Source of the DNA: Apostichopus californicus
Taxonomy: Eukaryota; Echinodermata; Holothuroidea; Aspidochirotida; Stichopodidae
NCBI GenBank assembly: GCA_020650975.1
Contig: JAIPMN010001617.1
Location: forward strand, 1 to 35,136
DNA length: 35,136 nt
Direction of reading: 5' to 3'
A program made the translations under genes and the position numbers. The notes beneath the pieces are model-generated. The model saw only the letters and a list, made by a program, of their open reading frames with translations. It was not told the origin of the DNA and made no database searches. How positions within the stretch are numbered: the first letter of the stretch is position 1; every line of letters starts with the position of its first letter. This document shows, piece by piece, positions 12,239 to 24,124 of this stretch.

Positions 12239-12387
12239 ATGCGAAATTACTCAGTGACATTACTATTATGATAAAGTTACCTGTGATGGGTAACTTTTTC
12301 AAAAGAGCTAAGAAAAGTTTCCACCGTTTGACTTATATCATGGACGTGCGCAAAAAAAAAAACATGTTGTGTGATCCAACAGGAACA

Positions 12388-12710
12388 TTGATGTACACCA
12401 GCAAGAACAATAGTGGTTTAATACTGTTTACCAATAAGAACAATGGTATTCACCAGCAGGAATAATGGTGTTCACCAACAAGAACAATGGTGGTTTAATA
12501 CTATTTACCAGTAAGAACAATGGTGTTCACCAGCAGGAATAATGTGCTCACCAACAAAAACCAATGGTGGTTTAATACTGCATACCAAAACACACATTGG
12601 TGTTTACCAACAAGAACAATGGTGGTTTAATACTGTTTACCAACAATGGTATTCACCAGCAGGAATAATAGTGTTCACCAGCAGGAATAATGGTGTTAAT
12701 CATAAGCAAG
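12388..12710. repeat. 77-bp composite minisatellite (about 4 units)
   Basis: TGGTTTAATACT recurs at about 12414, 12491, 12568 and 12623, spaced 77, 77 and 55 bp. Within each unit a shorter AC-rich motif (CACCAACAAGAACAATGG and variants) repeats, so this is a higher-order array built on a roughly 22-25-bp subunit. Confidence 0.9.
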
Positions 12711-13114
12711 ATTTGATGTACAGTAAAACCTAGATTATCGATTATTCAGAGCAGTGCTGAAAGTCAGGTAAAGGGAGGAATGAATCAAATATAAACTCTA
12801 AACGAAGACATTTACTCGCAGTCAACCTTTCAGCATCTTGTCAAATTCTATATTAAACACTTTAGCAATCAATACTGTAAGAATCTGAATCAACCCTTTT
12901 TACAACCCCAAATTACAGATGCTAGTTCTATCCATCCCCCTAAGGTGGCTGTTAGCTCAACGTGCCTGTGCATTTCAAAACAACAAAATTATTCCACTTT
13001 CATGTAGGACTTTTTCACAGAAGCATGACAAAATACCAATTCAAGCCTCTTGTCTTTGGTGAAATCAATTTAAACTGAAGAGGACAAGGCAGATCAGGTG
13101 GAGATGAGAAAAGA

Positions 13115-13126
13115 GGGGGGGGGGGG
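13115..13126. repeat. Poly-G run (12 G) in a purine tract
   Basis: Twelve G followed by G-rich, purine-dominated sequence to about 13185. Confidence 0.9.
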
Positions 13127-13633
13127 AGTGGAGATTACAAAAGAGGTGGGGTGGGGTGGAGTAGAGAAAAGAGGGGAGGGATGGTGAAGAGTTATGTGAA
13201 TTGATTTTGACATAAGGCTGTCATGCAAACATGAAAGATAAGGAACAAAATGCAGTTGATTCAAGTTAATCCAGCAGGGTATAATATATGCAAATTGATC
13301 AATGAACTGATATGTTCTTTATCTGTTTCTTCAAAAAGGACATTTTCTTTACCAACATCACTGACTATTTGATACTGGCATCCATGGTCTCACTTCATTA
13401 TGGTATGTTTTGAACTGCAACCATTCAATCATCCTCAACAAAGTCACAAATATTGGAACCAAATGTACACATATCATCCATCATGACTGAATTATTGAGT
13501 AATACTGTTGAGTGAATCCTCATAGCAATCATGTTAATCCTCATAGCAACGATGTTATCTTTAGGTTTAGGCTGTTTAGCCTAACATGCTGAATTAAAAA
13601 ACAAAATATGCCAATAGCTGGCTGAAGGTGACT

Positions 13634-13639
13634 GAACTA
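13634..13639. repeat. Target-site duplication of hAT element, left copy (GAACTA)
   Basis: GAACTA directly precedes the CAG terminus and recurs at 14179-14184 directly after the CTG terminus. Six bases match; eight is usual for hAT. Confidence 0.75.
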
Positions 13640-14178
13640 CAGACCCGTCAACTCTCCCGGTTTTACCGGGAGACTCCCGGTTTTTACCCGAATCTCCCGG
13701 TTTCATATTCTATTCTCCCGGTTTTTAATGTTTCATCACTTGCGACATTTCTGCAAATAGCCAACAATTAGTCCTATGCTTAGTAATTCCTCACAGTAAC
13801 GCTGAACAGGAAAGGCTATTCAGTGTAGTTCGCAAGAACAAGACAGACAGTCAGTCAAGTCTCAAGCTTGATGGGACTCTATCTAGCATACTAGCCATGA
13901 AGTCACAGTACCCAGAGTCCACTGTTCCCTGTTTCAAATGGAAGCCTACTAAAGAAACCCTGTAGAAAGCGAAGCGAGCTGCTGTAAACTACAACAAGAA
14001 ACACTGATTGGATGATTCTCTCACTGTATTGCATAAGTAGACTATACTTATTTAGGAGTATTTATATCATTTCAGTTGAAAATTACCAACCTCCCTATTT
14101 TCCCCTTGTTCTCCCTATTTTTTGGCCCTGAAAAATGTTATTCTCCCTATTTTGGGGTCAAACTGGTTGACAGGTCTG
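13640..14178. mobile_element. hAT-type DNA transposon, internally deleted, 539 bp
   Basis: The ends are CAGACCCGTCAAC and, inverted, CAGACCTGTCAAC (one mismatch in 13), with the CAG...CTG termini seen in hAT elements and a 6-bp flanking duplication. The left subterminal region has four CTCCCGG motifs at 13654, 13674, 13694 and 13715, spaced 20-21 bp. The right has CTCCCTAT at 14091, 14111 and 14143. Such short repeats near the ends are typical transposase-binding sites in hAT elements. The centre keeps a fragment of transposase (next entry), so this is a deletion derivative of an autonomous element. Confidence 0.85.
13738..13965 (+). pseudogene. hAT transposase C-terminal (dimerisation) fragment
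   Basis: An open frame without its own start runs to a TAG at 13963-13965. It reads IPHSNAEQERLFSVVRKNKT, then SSLKLDGTLSSILAMKS, and ends near CFKWKPTKETL. The PHSNA..ER.FS..RKNKT...SSL..TL..L...K pattern is the C-terminal dimerisation region of hAT transposases and of domesticated hAT-derived proteins. The DNA-binding and catalytic regions (BED finger, RNase H-like core) are absent, and there is no room for them within the element. The frame is open back to about 13729, but the part before roughly 13768 has no clear similarity. It is most likely a fossil last exon. Confidence 0.8.
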
Positions 14179-17100
14179 GAACTATTAAACTTTGAAGTTA
14201 TAGTATATCACAATTTATGCAGTTAACTGCATAATGAGATGTGAAACAGATCTGTGGGATAATTTTGTATGATGTCATATCCTGTGCCGAAGTAAAGTAT
14301 TACACTCTCGCAAGCTAACTGTACTGTTTATATCAAAACACAATGAAAAGCATTGTCTTGGAAATACAGTAGAAATAAAAATGACTGTAGAAGGACTATA
14401 TACTACACTCAAAAATAATTGATAACAAAAATATGAACCTGGAAACCTTTTTACAAAAAATGCAATTAATAAATAATGAACTTGACTTTATCACACATTA
14501 AGAGAGTTTATTTTCCACTCCACAAATTCACACTGCAAAATTTTGCATTATTAGTCAGTTAGCAACCACCGGGTAAAGCACCTTCCAACTTTAACACCCT
14601 GCAAGAACTTCACTTGAGAAAGCCTGGTACATTTGTCAAGCTCCATTGGTCACAGATCCCCGGGGAGGATATTTGAGTCAAAAGGGGACAAAACAGGAGA
14701 GAACTTTGTGACAATCTAGAGGATGCACTTCATCCTTCTAGTTAAAGAGCACTGTCTCATCAAGTGATCGATTGATTGATTAGTAAGACTGATAAAGAGT
14801 GATGTTTGCTCCCTTCGAGGTGTGATAACATCGATCTCTGGATTTATCTTATTTGTCTAAGAGCCGGTAGATATAGATTCGCAACCGTAGTTTGTTCATT
14901 ATCGGCAGAATTTTCTACATCAGACAGTCTTTTAATACATGGATATATTATTTGCACGAACAACTGATATTTGATGCAAATATTTAACTTTAACAAGTCT
15001 TAAAACATATTAAAAAAGTTTGCTTTGTTTTCAATGTAACAAATATACAGTATCTCCTGTCGCATATAGCAATTATAAGAGAAATGTTAGCTTTCTGTAA
15101 CTGAAATAATAGCTAGTAGATGGAGCCCTGCAAACAGGTCCATACTATATAATCTTGCCGAGCTGTAGGCGCATAATATATAACCTTGCATACAAAAAAA
15201 AAAGCTGAATTTATTAATTGTCATCAAGTGTTATAAAGGCCATTAAGATTTCTTCAAATTGTTAGAAGTAAAATGTATAGTTAATTTTTGATTACAACTT
15301 GTCAAACTTTTACCATCAAACACAGATAGCAAACTATATCAAGTATCAAGCTTGCATGAAGACTACAGCATTTTGGCAAACGTGCAATCGACAAGCAGAA
15401 TTTTTCTGGCATTTTCTCTGTGATGGCTCCTTTAATTATTCGGGGGGGGGGACAAGTTATTCTCTCTCTTCTCTTTCAATAAAATACAAGGGAAAGATTT
15501 TCATCTAACTATCCGTTCAGCAAAACAAGCCCACAGTTGGCCTACAGTTGCCATTTTCAAAGAGACAATTTATATGCATCCGAGCATTCCTCCTCATCAG
15601 ATCGTTAAAATCAGACAAGCGTGTAAACTTCCCCAGGGTGTCCGTGTATGTACTGGCGTCACTTTGCCACACGTTAGCTTTCAAAACGCCTATTGATTAT
15701 TTCGTTTCCAAACTATACTTTGTGAAACAATCGCTTGAACGTCCATTTTGCTTTTTTTAATCACAGGCCCCTATGAGTTGCCCGCTGATATGATTTTGAT
15801 TAACTCTGACTGACAAGCCGTCTTCTCTATCACGCCAAAGAGAGGCAACACCGTCGATAACCACGTCCACGAACTGCCGTTGTCTCCTGACCAACTGGAG
15901 GTAGATTTTGACATTTAAGTTGCAGTAATGAGCGCTTGAAAATTTATCCTGTCGATGGTGAGCCACCTGCATGGTATTTCTTACTCCTCAAGTTAGTAAC
16001 TACTTACTCTATCTGTAAGGTTTTATCAGAACTCAAAGTAGAGTATGAAGGAATAGTCGTACGAAAATATGCAGTGATAATTATAGTTCACGAAATGTAA
16101 AGTAACTGCTCATTTTCTCAAAATGTTCTTTTTGTAAACAAAAACATAGCTAACGGACAACCTCACAAGGACTGTGGAAGATTTATACGAACATCTGACA
16201 AAGCAATTCTGGGTATTCCATGTGAAAACCTTATAGGCCTCTGCCTTAAAAAAGGTGTGAAGTCAAGGGGTACACATATCTGAAAAAAACGTAAATTATA
16301 TAGAGTTCCCTCCATTCATCCTAACCCACATGGAAACATTGCGACATCAATGAACGGTCAATGTATAGTGGTTGAGCTTTGACCAGGCCTGATCAGAGAG
16401 GGATGGTGAAAAGGGGGGGGGGTGGGAGGGGGATTAATGATAATTTTTCGTATTTTACTTCTGGGAAAAGATTTCAAGAAGGGAGTCTGGCTCTAGATGC
16501 TACTGGCTTAAAGATAAATTTTATGAACAATTATTATTATCCATGGCTTATGCAGTACTGTATTATGGAAAAGTTGTTTATCTTCTGAATATTAACAGAA
16601 TTGAGGGTTATAAAATATGTCTACCGACAAATTATGAAAATTTAACATGATCAGTTTATTAAAAAGAGTGTTTTCCTACTTATGGACCCTTTATCATGTG
16701 ACAGCAAATTGATGATGGTAAATGTCCACAAAATATGATTAATTATGTTTCAAAATTCCTCCAATTCTTTTTGGGGAATCATTTGCCATATGTACGGATA
16801 TTCATAATTAGCCGATCCAAGTATAAAATTCTTTAGCCACTGGGGTAAAAAAATGCATGTACTTAAAGAATCTACTAACTAAAATCAAGGCATTTTCTTG
16901 AATTTCCAAACACAAGAGGTGCTAAGGTTGTGGGGAGACAGGTAAGGGAGGAGCCAAGTAAACATTGTACAGGCTTATCAGTGCAGCCCAATATTTGCTG
17001 ATACCAAGCAGCAATACAGGGTTTATTTTATAATGCCAATTCTTTGCCTGACATGCTCGTTATTAAACTGACTTACCATGTGTTTATCTTCTTAATATCT

Positions 17101-17441
17101 ACTGGCAGAAAATGTAAGAGCATTTTTTCTACTGGCATGGCAAAATCCACTGCCACTGAGCCCTGAGCTTAAGTATTAAAACAGTCCCAATTTCGAGGCC
17201 TGCATATAAATTTGCCTCCAAACCCAGAGAAAGTTTAGAAGTAGCCTCCCTCCTCCATGAGCTGAAGGGCAATCCTAGTTTGAGATTCAAATCAAACATT
17301 TATTAATTGGATTTATGATCCACACATTATACATGTCATTCAACTATTTCACTGTTATACTTCCACTCTGGAACAGAGATTGCATTGCATTACAAGTCAA
17401 AAGGTATCTTCCATGAACAGAGAGTATGAGGGAGTGGAGGT

Positions 17442-17480
17442 GGGGGGGGGGGGGGGANNNNNNNNNNGGGGGGGGGGGGG
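17442..17480. other. Assembly gap (10 N) flanked by poly-G
   Basis: Fifteen G (17442-17456), an A, ten N (17458-17467), then thirteen G (17468-17480). The N block is probably a placeholder of arbitrary length where sequencing failed in a long G tract. Open frames crossing it are meaningless. Confidence 0.95.
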
Positions 17481-18036
17481 AACGTCATTACAGTACTTTC
17501 CTTATATCGCAGCTCATCAAAGGTCAAAGTTCACAAACATGGAAGTATGGCGATCTCGCTCAAGAAACTGGGAGCTATCCTATTTATGGCAACGTAAATT
17601 ACAAAAGTGTCTCTTTTGCAATCCGAATTGATGCAATCAACAGTCACTTGTAATCTTTACCGGTTGCAAATCAACAAAATGCCCTTCTTTCCTTGACAAC
17701 TCTTTCAGACTGCCAGGGACGGCTTCATCCCGATTCAACATGAGCTTTGCTCATCGAGTGGTAAATCTTTTATCTCTGTCAATATATCCAAGGTATCGCA
17801 TGTGAAGGAATGCATACATTTCACGTCCCTCCAGGCCGTATGACCTACTTGGCAAAAAAAAAACACTTAAAACCTAACATTTTCCCATTACCAACCCCCC
17901 CTAAACTTTATATGGGCGAAAAAATGCTACACAAATGTGATGAGATGGCCGGCCCCTTCAACGGTGTCAAGTATGTAAATTTCATTGAACACTGCTACTT
18001 GTGTTGACCATGTAGATGCATGCAATCTCTTTCACC

Positions 18037-18055
18037 CTCTCTCTCTCTCTCTCTT
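18037..18055. repeat. (CT)n microsatellite
   Basis: Nine or so CT repeats within a pyrimidine-rich stretch. Confidence 0.9.
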
Positions 18056-19040
18056 TCAACAATCCCAGCGGGGACACTGACTATTTACGGAGTAAATCCC
18101 CTGCAATCTGGCATCTCAACAGTTCTTAACCCTAAATCTCATCTCTGACCGCAATCCACGGAATGTTTCAATTCTCCATTTAATCATTTCTTTTCCGTGC
18201 ACGGTGGCAGTGAGACATCTTTTTCTACAATTTACAAAACCACAAGTTTTTAAGGTGTCTTTTTTTTCGGTCACTATCATAACTGCGAGTTGTAAGGTTT
18301 CTTCATCAGAGGAATTCGAACCCGCTGCAGAGGACGGGACGTAGAATGAGTGCGTGACACTGAACAGACAGTTTCATTTCACAGAGTGACGCTTTCTTCA
18401 AGTTATCTCTTTACGAGGGAAGAGACTTGACAGATATTTACTGATCTCAGAGCAAAACAGTCGACAGAAACTCGACTCTCTTTTTATCTTTCTCTGCGTG
18501 TTTTACAAGTTTTACTTTTGGAATTTAACTGTCGATACGAAATCAACTTTGGCTCAATATATAGATAGAGCAAATGTTTTCGGTCTCAACTACATTTATG
18601 AACAAAGTCTCCCGAGCAGTTAGGGTGCGGGGTCCTATTTCTGATCCAGACAAAGAGAGCATTTGTTTCGGAGATCTTCAAGATTTCCCTACGGTTTCGG
18701 TAATTGAATTGTCTTGTCAGAGATAAAATTCCATAGGCTGTTCTTGCCAAGAATACCACAGGACACTGTTACAAATTCTAGCATGGCTATGGCAAAACAA
18801 ATAATGAATGAAACAAATAAGAAAAACAAATTTAATATCTCTGGAGATTTTGACACAAGTTGTCAAAGTATTTTTTTTATAAATCACAGATTGCAAAATC
18901 AGGGACTAATATAACTGTAGTCTTCAAAGTTTGTGCACCGTTTTAAAGTCTGTGAAGTTTGGCTCCTATATTAAAGTACAATGGTTCTTGTGTAAAAAAT
19001 TGTTATATTCACTTATATACAGCTTTGGACTTATATGAAA

Positions 19041-19145
19041 TTTGACCATGTTGCATAGCATTTTGACCATGTTGTATAACATTTTGACCATGTTGTATAA
19101 CATTTTGACCATGTTGTATAACATTTTGACCATGTTGCATAACAG
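19041..19145. repeat. 21-bp tandem repeat, 5 copies
   Basis: Five copies of TTTTGACCATGTTGTATAAC plus A; the first and last differ (TTGCATA). Because 21 is a multiple of three, a repetitive open frame appears on the minus strand, which I do not consider a gene. Confidence 0.95.
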
Positions 19146-20969
19146 TTTGCACTGTGATACTGGATAATTTATTCCCTGAAAATGCTGGGTTTTTTGTTTT
19201 TGGTGCAACTCATCAAGCATATTAATATGGCTTGAGCACAATGTTATGGATGACATAGGATTTAACATTTATGTTTATATTTAATGCAATTATGTTGAAA
19301 TCAGCCTATTTCATATGGATGTTGTTGTTGCCTGCAATTTTAATCCAACCTACCTAGTGTAATCATTATTTCAACTATGATTATGAGTGAAAGTAATCAA
19401 CATAATTATTAGGTATAACAAACAAGTTATTTGAATAAATCTGGTGGCTAGTGTACTAAGGTTGTACTGTAACTTATTATCAGTATAATATTTGATTGTG
19501 TAAATCTTGCATCTTTGAACTACTTGTCTTCAGATGAATCACTTTAAAAATCCTGATCCCACATTAATCAATAGCAGTGACTGGTGGGAGGGGTGGGGAT
19601 TGATGGAGGCTGGGGATGGGTGTTATTTTTTTCTTTGAAAAGAACATCACATTATTCAAATGATATATATGTGGGCTTGTAATTAGGAGTTAACTTATAA
19701 AGGCCTAAAACAACACACATTTTGATGAGCTCAACACTCCACATCATAGTTTGCACAAATTTAATGAGTTTCCCAGAGTTTTTCAAAACTTTCACATGTG
19801 TATATCTTGGAAACGAAAAAGAGCTTTTCCAGAAAATTTCTACAGATTTTGAATGAGATTATCCCACTGAATATGGGGCACATTGGCTGCGCATCCGTAG
19901 TACTTTACGAATGCAAGTGTGACTTTATGGACAGTGTAATTCCTCTAAGTGTTCCCATGCATATATCCCAATATGACGCCAACAGTAAACCCCTGTTGTG
20001 ACAATAAAACACAACCAAAGGAAAAAGAAAACCCCCCCAAAAAACTACTGTCATTTTCTCTAAGCAATTTAATTGCCTTTGACTCTGAGTGCATGTTTTG
20101 CTTTTAATGATAAACAATAAACAGTGCCAACTCAATTATTTGCAACAACCACATTGTAAAAAAAAAGTCTCTTTTTTCATGTATTTTTAGTATCAACATA
20201 TTGCTGTGATATTTTGAAGACTTGTTGATATAAACAGAGAGGACTGCAATAACACATGTCAAACCAGCCACAATAATAAAAATGTCATACAACAAGTGTT
20301 CCCGTTCTCTGTCACTGTTGATGAACAAATGTTTGCGCCAACCAGCCTAATTCCGAACCTCTTTCAACGACACTACTTTTGGATATATCCATAATTTATA
20401 AATAAACAACCACAATTTTAATGTACTGTAGCGATAGAAGTTTTGTTGTTGTTTGTTTCCTATCTTAGCCTATTAAAATGTCTAAACATTTTCAATTTGC
20501 ACTCATCATTTCTAAATATATGTTTAGCTCTGTTTTGTACAATTGTCAAATATTTTTGAGTCACCTTTATAAGATGGCTGATGTGCCTAAACTGGATATA
20601 TCATGTTTTCGTAGTCTGTTTGTCATCTCTTTGTTTAGTTCTGTAAGAATGTCTGCGACTTGCTTTCTTCTCTGTGTACTGGATACAACAGTCAAATAAT
20701 AATTGAAATGAAAATAAAGAGACAAATCTCGTATAGGCTACTACCTATACCAAAAGAACTATGTAAACATCCTTGTCGAAAGGACAGAATAAGACCTACA
20801 GGTTTCTTACCTAAAGTTGGGCTAGTCTAATTTTATCGACTTGAATGTTTAAATTGTTTAATGCAAAAAACTTCATATATTTCATAAATTTCATATATCC
20901 CACAAAAATTAAAATATTACATCTGTACTTTGCAAATTCTGAAGTTTCAAAGGGCAATAAGGAAAAAAA

Positions 20970-20981
20970 GGGGGGGGGGGG
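20970..20981. repeat. Poly-G run (12 G)
   Basis: A G run preceded by seven A and followed by GAGGGAGGGG. Confidence 0.9.
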
Positions 20982-21365
20982 AGGGAGGGGCCTTTCCTTA
21001 CTGTCCTTTGAAAAAAAACTTTTCGTTTACAGTTAGTTGAGGCACTGTGGTGCTATTTTCTACGATTCCTAATATATATGACATTAAAAATATTAAGGAA
21101 AGTAATTTTTTCATCTGATTAGCACTATTCATATCTGTCCGTTTTATTATGTATGCAATTTGGTCACGACCCAACACCGTCTAGGGGACCAGAGAAAAGA
21201 GAAGTTGTTTTTGAGTAATAATTTCATGCAAGATTAACATTTCAGTGTGTTTGCTCACACCATTGCATTCAAATGACGCAGGCCTGAAGGGTATTTTAGG
21301 AAAGGTCGCAATATATATGTCGTAGTTCATACAGGGAAATGCAGCTACTGGCCTCACTTCTATAC

Positions 21366-21962
21366 CGACAGAATACTAGCTGAATATAGATACTTTAATA
21401 CAGAATACTATAATACAGAATATTGTAATACAGAATATTGTAATACAGAATACTTTAATACAGAATACTGTAATACAGAATACTGTAATACAGAATATTG
21501 TAATACAGAATACTTTAATACAGAATACTACAATAAGGAATACTATAATACAGAATACTGTAATACAGAATATTGTAATACTTTAATACAGAATACTGTA
21601 ACACGGAATACTGTAATACGGAATACTGTAATACAGAATACTGTAATACAGAATACTATAATACAGAATATTGTAATACAGAATATTGTAATACAGAATA
21701 CTATTAAACAAAATACTATAATACAGAATACTGTAATACAGAATACTTTAATACAGAATACTGTAATACCGAATACTAAAATACAGAATATTGTAATTCT
21801 GTAATACAGAGTACTTTAACACAGAATAATGTAATACAGAATACTGTTATACAGAATACAGAATACTATAATGCAGAATACTGTAATACGGAATACTGTT
21901 ATACAGAATACAAAATACTATAATACAGAATACTGTACTACAGAATACTGTACTACAGAAAA
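21366..21962. repeat. 15-bp minisatellite (AATACAGAATACTGT), about 600 bp
   Basis: Roughly 38 copies of a 15-bp unit with an internal 5-7-bp AATAC sub-periodicity. Variants alternate ACTGT, ATTGT, ACTTT and ACTAT. Some units are interrupted by deletions (around 21575, 21795 and 21855). Confidence 0.95.
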
Positions 21963-23255
21963 TTAAGTGAAGTACAGAAAAAAAATTGTCCTGCAGCTTT
22001 AAGTGATCTTACACATATTGCTTTCATTTGCAAACTTTTGATTATTATGCCTAACCTTCATTGTTTCTGATGTGTTTTGGGGTGGAATAAGCTCTAAAAA
22101 AAAAGAGAAGATAATAAAATACAGAAATTGACTACTCATTTGTTTTTCATGACTTTCAATACTAGATCTGCTTTCCTTAATTGCTCAGCACATTTGAGAT
22201 ACTTTAAGATTAATATAGGACACATACAATGTCATTGTGTGGATGCTATGTACAGATAATCTTCATCATGGCCCACGTTCAATTAATCTTGTTCACAATT
22301 CCAAAGGCAGCTTTTGCTTTGCACAATTTAAAACTAATTTATTAGTATACCATAAAACTTCCCCCAAATGTCACACCTTACACACCGTGACAAAGAAATG
22401 AATTCGTTGATGCTATTTCCATTCTTTCGGGGCAACTACATATACACTATAAAACTGTGTAATTCTACAGTCTTTGCAGAAGTGCTCTTTGAAAAGACAT
22501 TTAGGTAATACCCTCATTGCCGCATTGGCTGCCTTCTTAAGCCAGCGGATATGAGTTATTGACTATGAAAGCAACCAATGAACTGGAATGAACTCGTCCA
22601 GGCAGAGAGCCCTAGGAGAGTTTCGCACCACGGTAATAACCGTACTGCCCTCACCGACGGAGCGAGAGATGGAGAGGGAGAGAAATAGGAAACCAATCGA
22701 TGATGAACAGGAGAAATCAATGTTTACTGCCCAATGCGAATAACTCAAATAGATCAATTGATGGCCGAAGCTTTTTGGCTTCACAGCTGCTGTAATTCGA
22801 ATCTTTTGGTTAGAATTTATATATAAAAAAAAGTTAGTGATAAAATTATTTGCCCTTTTGCAACCAACAAATATGACATTCTTTTGACTCCTAATTTATG
22901 GTTATCATATCTTTCAGACAGAAAGTTAATATATATATAGATGTGTTTCTGCTACCAATGCCAGGCTGGGAAAGATTTTTTATTACAGAGTTATTTCAAG
23001 CAAAACTGTCAAGTTCGTTATTGCCTCAAAGAACGTTCTGAAAGGTAATAATTACACCACAATATCGTCATTTTACTTTTACAGTAACTTTTTTCTGATA
23101 ATGCCACGATGAAAGAGAACTTTAATTGATGATTTTTTAGAGGGCCTATAAAATCAAATAATCAGCATTAATCATTATTCCATATCATCCCTGTTGGCTA
23201 ATTTCACCTGTCATAGGAAAAGATAAAAAAAATGGAATGACAATGAAAGCTTTAA

Positions 23256-23840
23256 AGCAGCATTTTGCGTTTTGTCGCCGTTTTCCACTTTTTTGACAAA
23301 TCCATCAAGTTCACAAAACAGCAAACTAATTAGATATTAGCCAAGTTTTTTCCCTGCCAAAAGCGAGTAATTAAGGACATTTGCAGATAATGAGTAAAGT
23401 GTCCTCCGACAAATTACACATTTAATATTAATCGCATACAGTTCCCCAACCCACTAGTTTGAATTCAACCAATCAGAGATGCAGGTTTAGTTATGAGCCG
23501 TTGCTAAATATAGATTTAAAACGTCGAGTTGGTACAACCAACTCTAACAGCTCCCTGGTACAACTGCCATAGACAATCTACACAAATCAAGCATGGTGTT
23601 GTATTACGTATTGGCCAATGATGTTCGTAGCTTTTAAATATTCATATTATGGGCGAGGTTTATTTGGATCCCAACGGAAAATATCTTCGAGATAAAAAAG
23701 GTTGAAAGTTGTAAATTTTTTTACTTTTATGCTACCATTTGAAGTAAGATTTGAATAGATAAGTTAGTTATGTATGTCGTTATGGCATCGTGGAATCAGT
23801 GAGGTTGAGAAAAACCATGAAAAGGACGCAAAATGCTGCT
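23256..23840. mobile_element. 585-bp MITE with TTAA target duplication
   Basis: AGCAGCATTTTGCGT at the left end (23256-23270) is the exact inverse of ACGCAAAATGCTGCT at the right end (23826-23840). Both termini are flanked by TTAA (23252-23255 and 23841-23844). TTAA targets are used by the piggyBac and Kolobok superfamilies; the termini lack the CCY start usual for piggyBac, so a Kolobok-type source is the better guess. There is no transposase, and the inner sequence is non-coding. Confidence 0.8.
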
Positions 23841-23883
23841 TTAAAAGCAACAGCAGGAAAGTAGTAATCTTGACTACATTATA

Positions 23884-23961
23884 CTAATCATAATAATAAC
23901 TTAGATTTATATAGCGCCACTTCAGGAAACGAGTAACTGCCCGTGGTGCTTCACAAAGTGG
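23884..23961 (-). mobile_element. 3' tail fragment of a CR1/L2-like LINE or a SINE using its tail
   Basis: On the minus strand the fragment reads CACTTTGTGAAGCACCACGG ... GCGCTATATAAATCTAAG and ends in (TTA)n. AGCGC(C)-TATATAA followed by TTATTATTA is the common 3' end of CR1/L2-type retroelements in marine animals. Only about 78 bp remain. Confidence 0.6.
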
Positions 23962-24112
23962 AAAGCATCAACACTGAAATGCGTATACTAGATATGCAAG
24001 CTGTAGTAAAAGATGTGGGAAGTGTTGAAGAAACCAATAGCGTTGAGAAGTGTTAAAGAAACCAATAGCATCATTCAATTGAAACTCTGAATTGCTAACC
24101 ACACCAGCACCT

Positions 24113-24124
24113 CCCCCCCCCCCC
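24113..24124. repeat. Poly-C run (12 C)
   Basis: Twelve C in a row just beyond the LINE-tail fragment. Confidence 0.9.

Noticed and set aside
17380-17653. Two Gly-rich open frames across the N gap
   Set aside because: They read through poly-G and unknown bases, so they are not real sequence.
18966-19268. 100-codon minus-strand frame with 7-residue repeats
   Set aside because: It is generated by the 21-bp tandem repeat, and the flanking residues are not recognisable.
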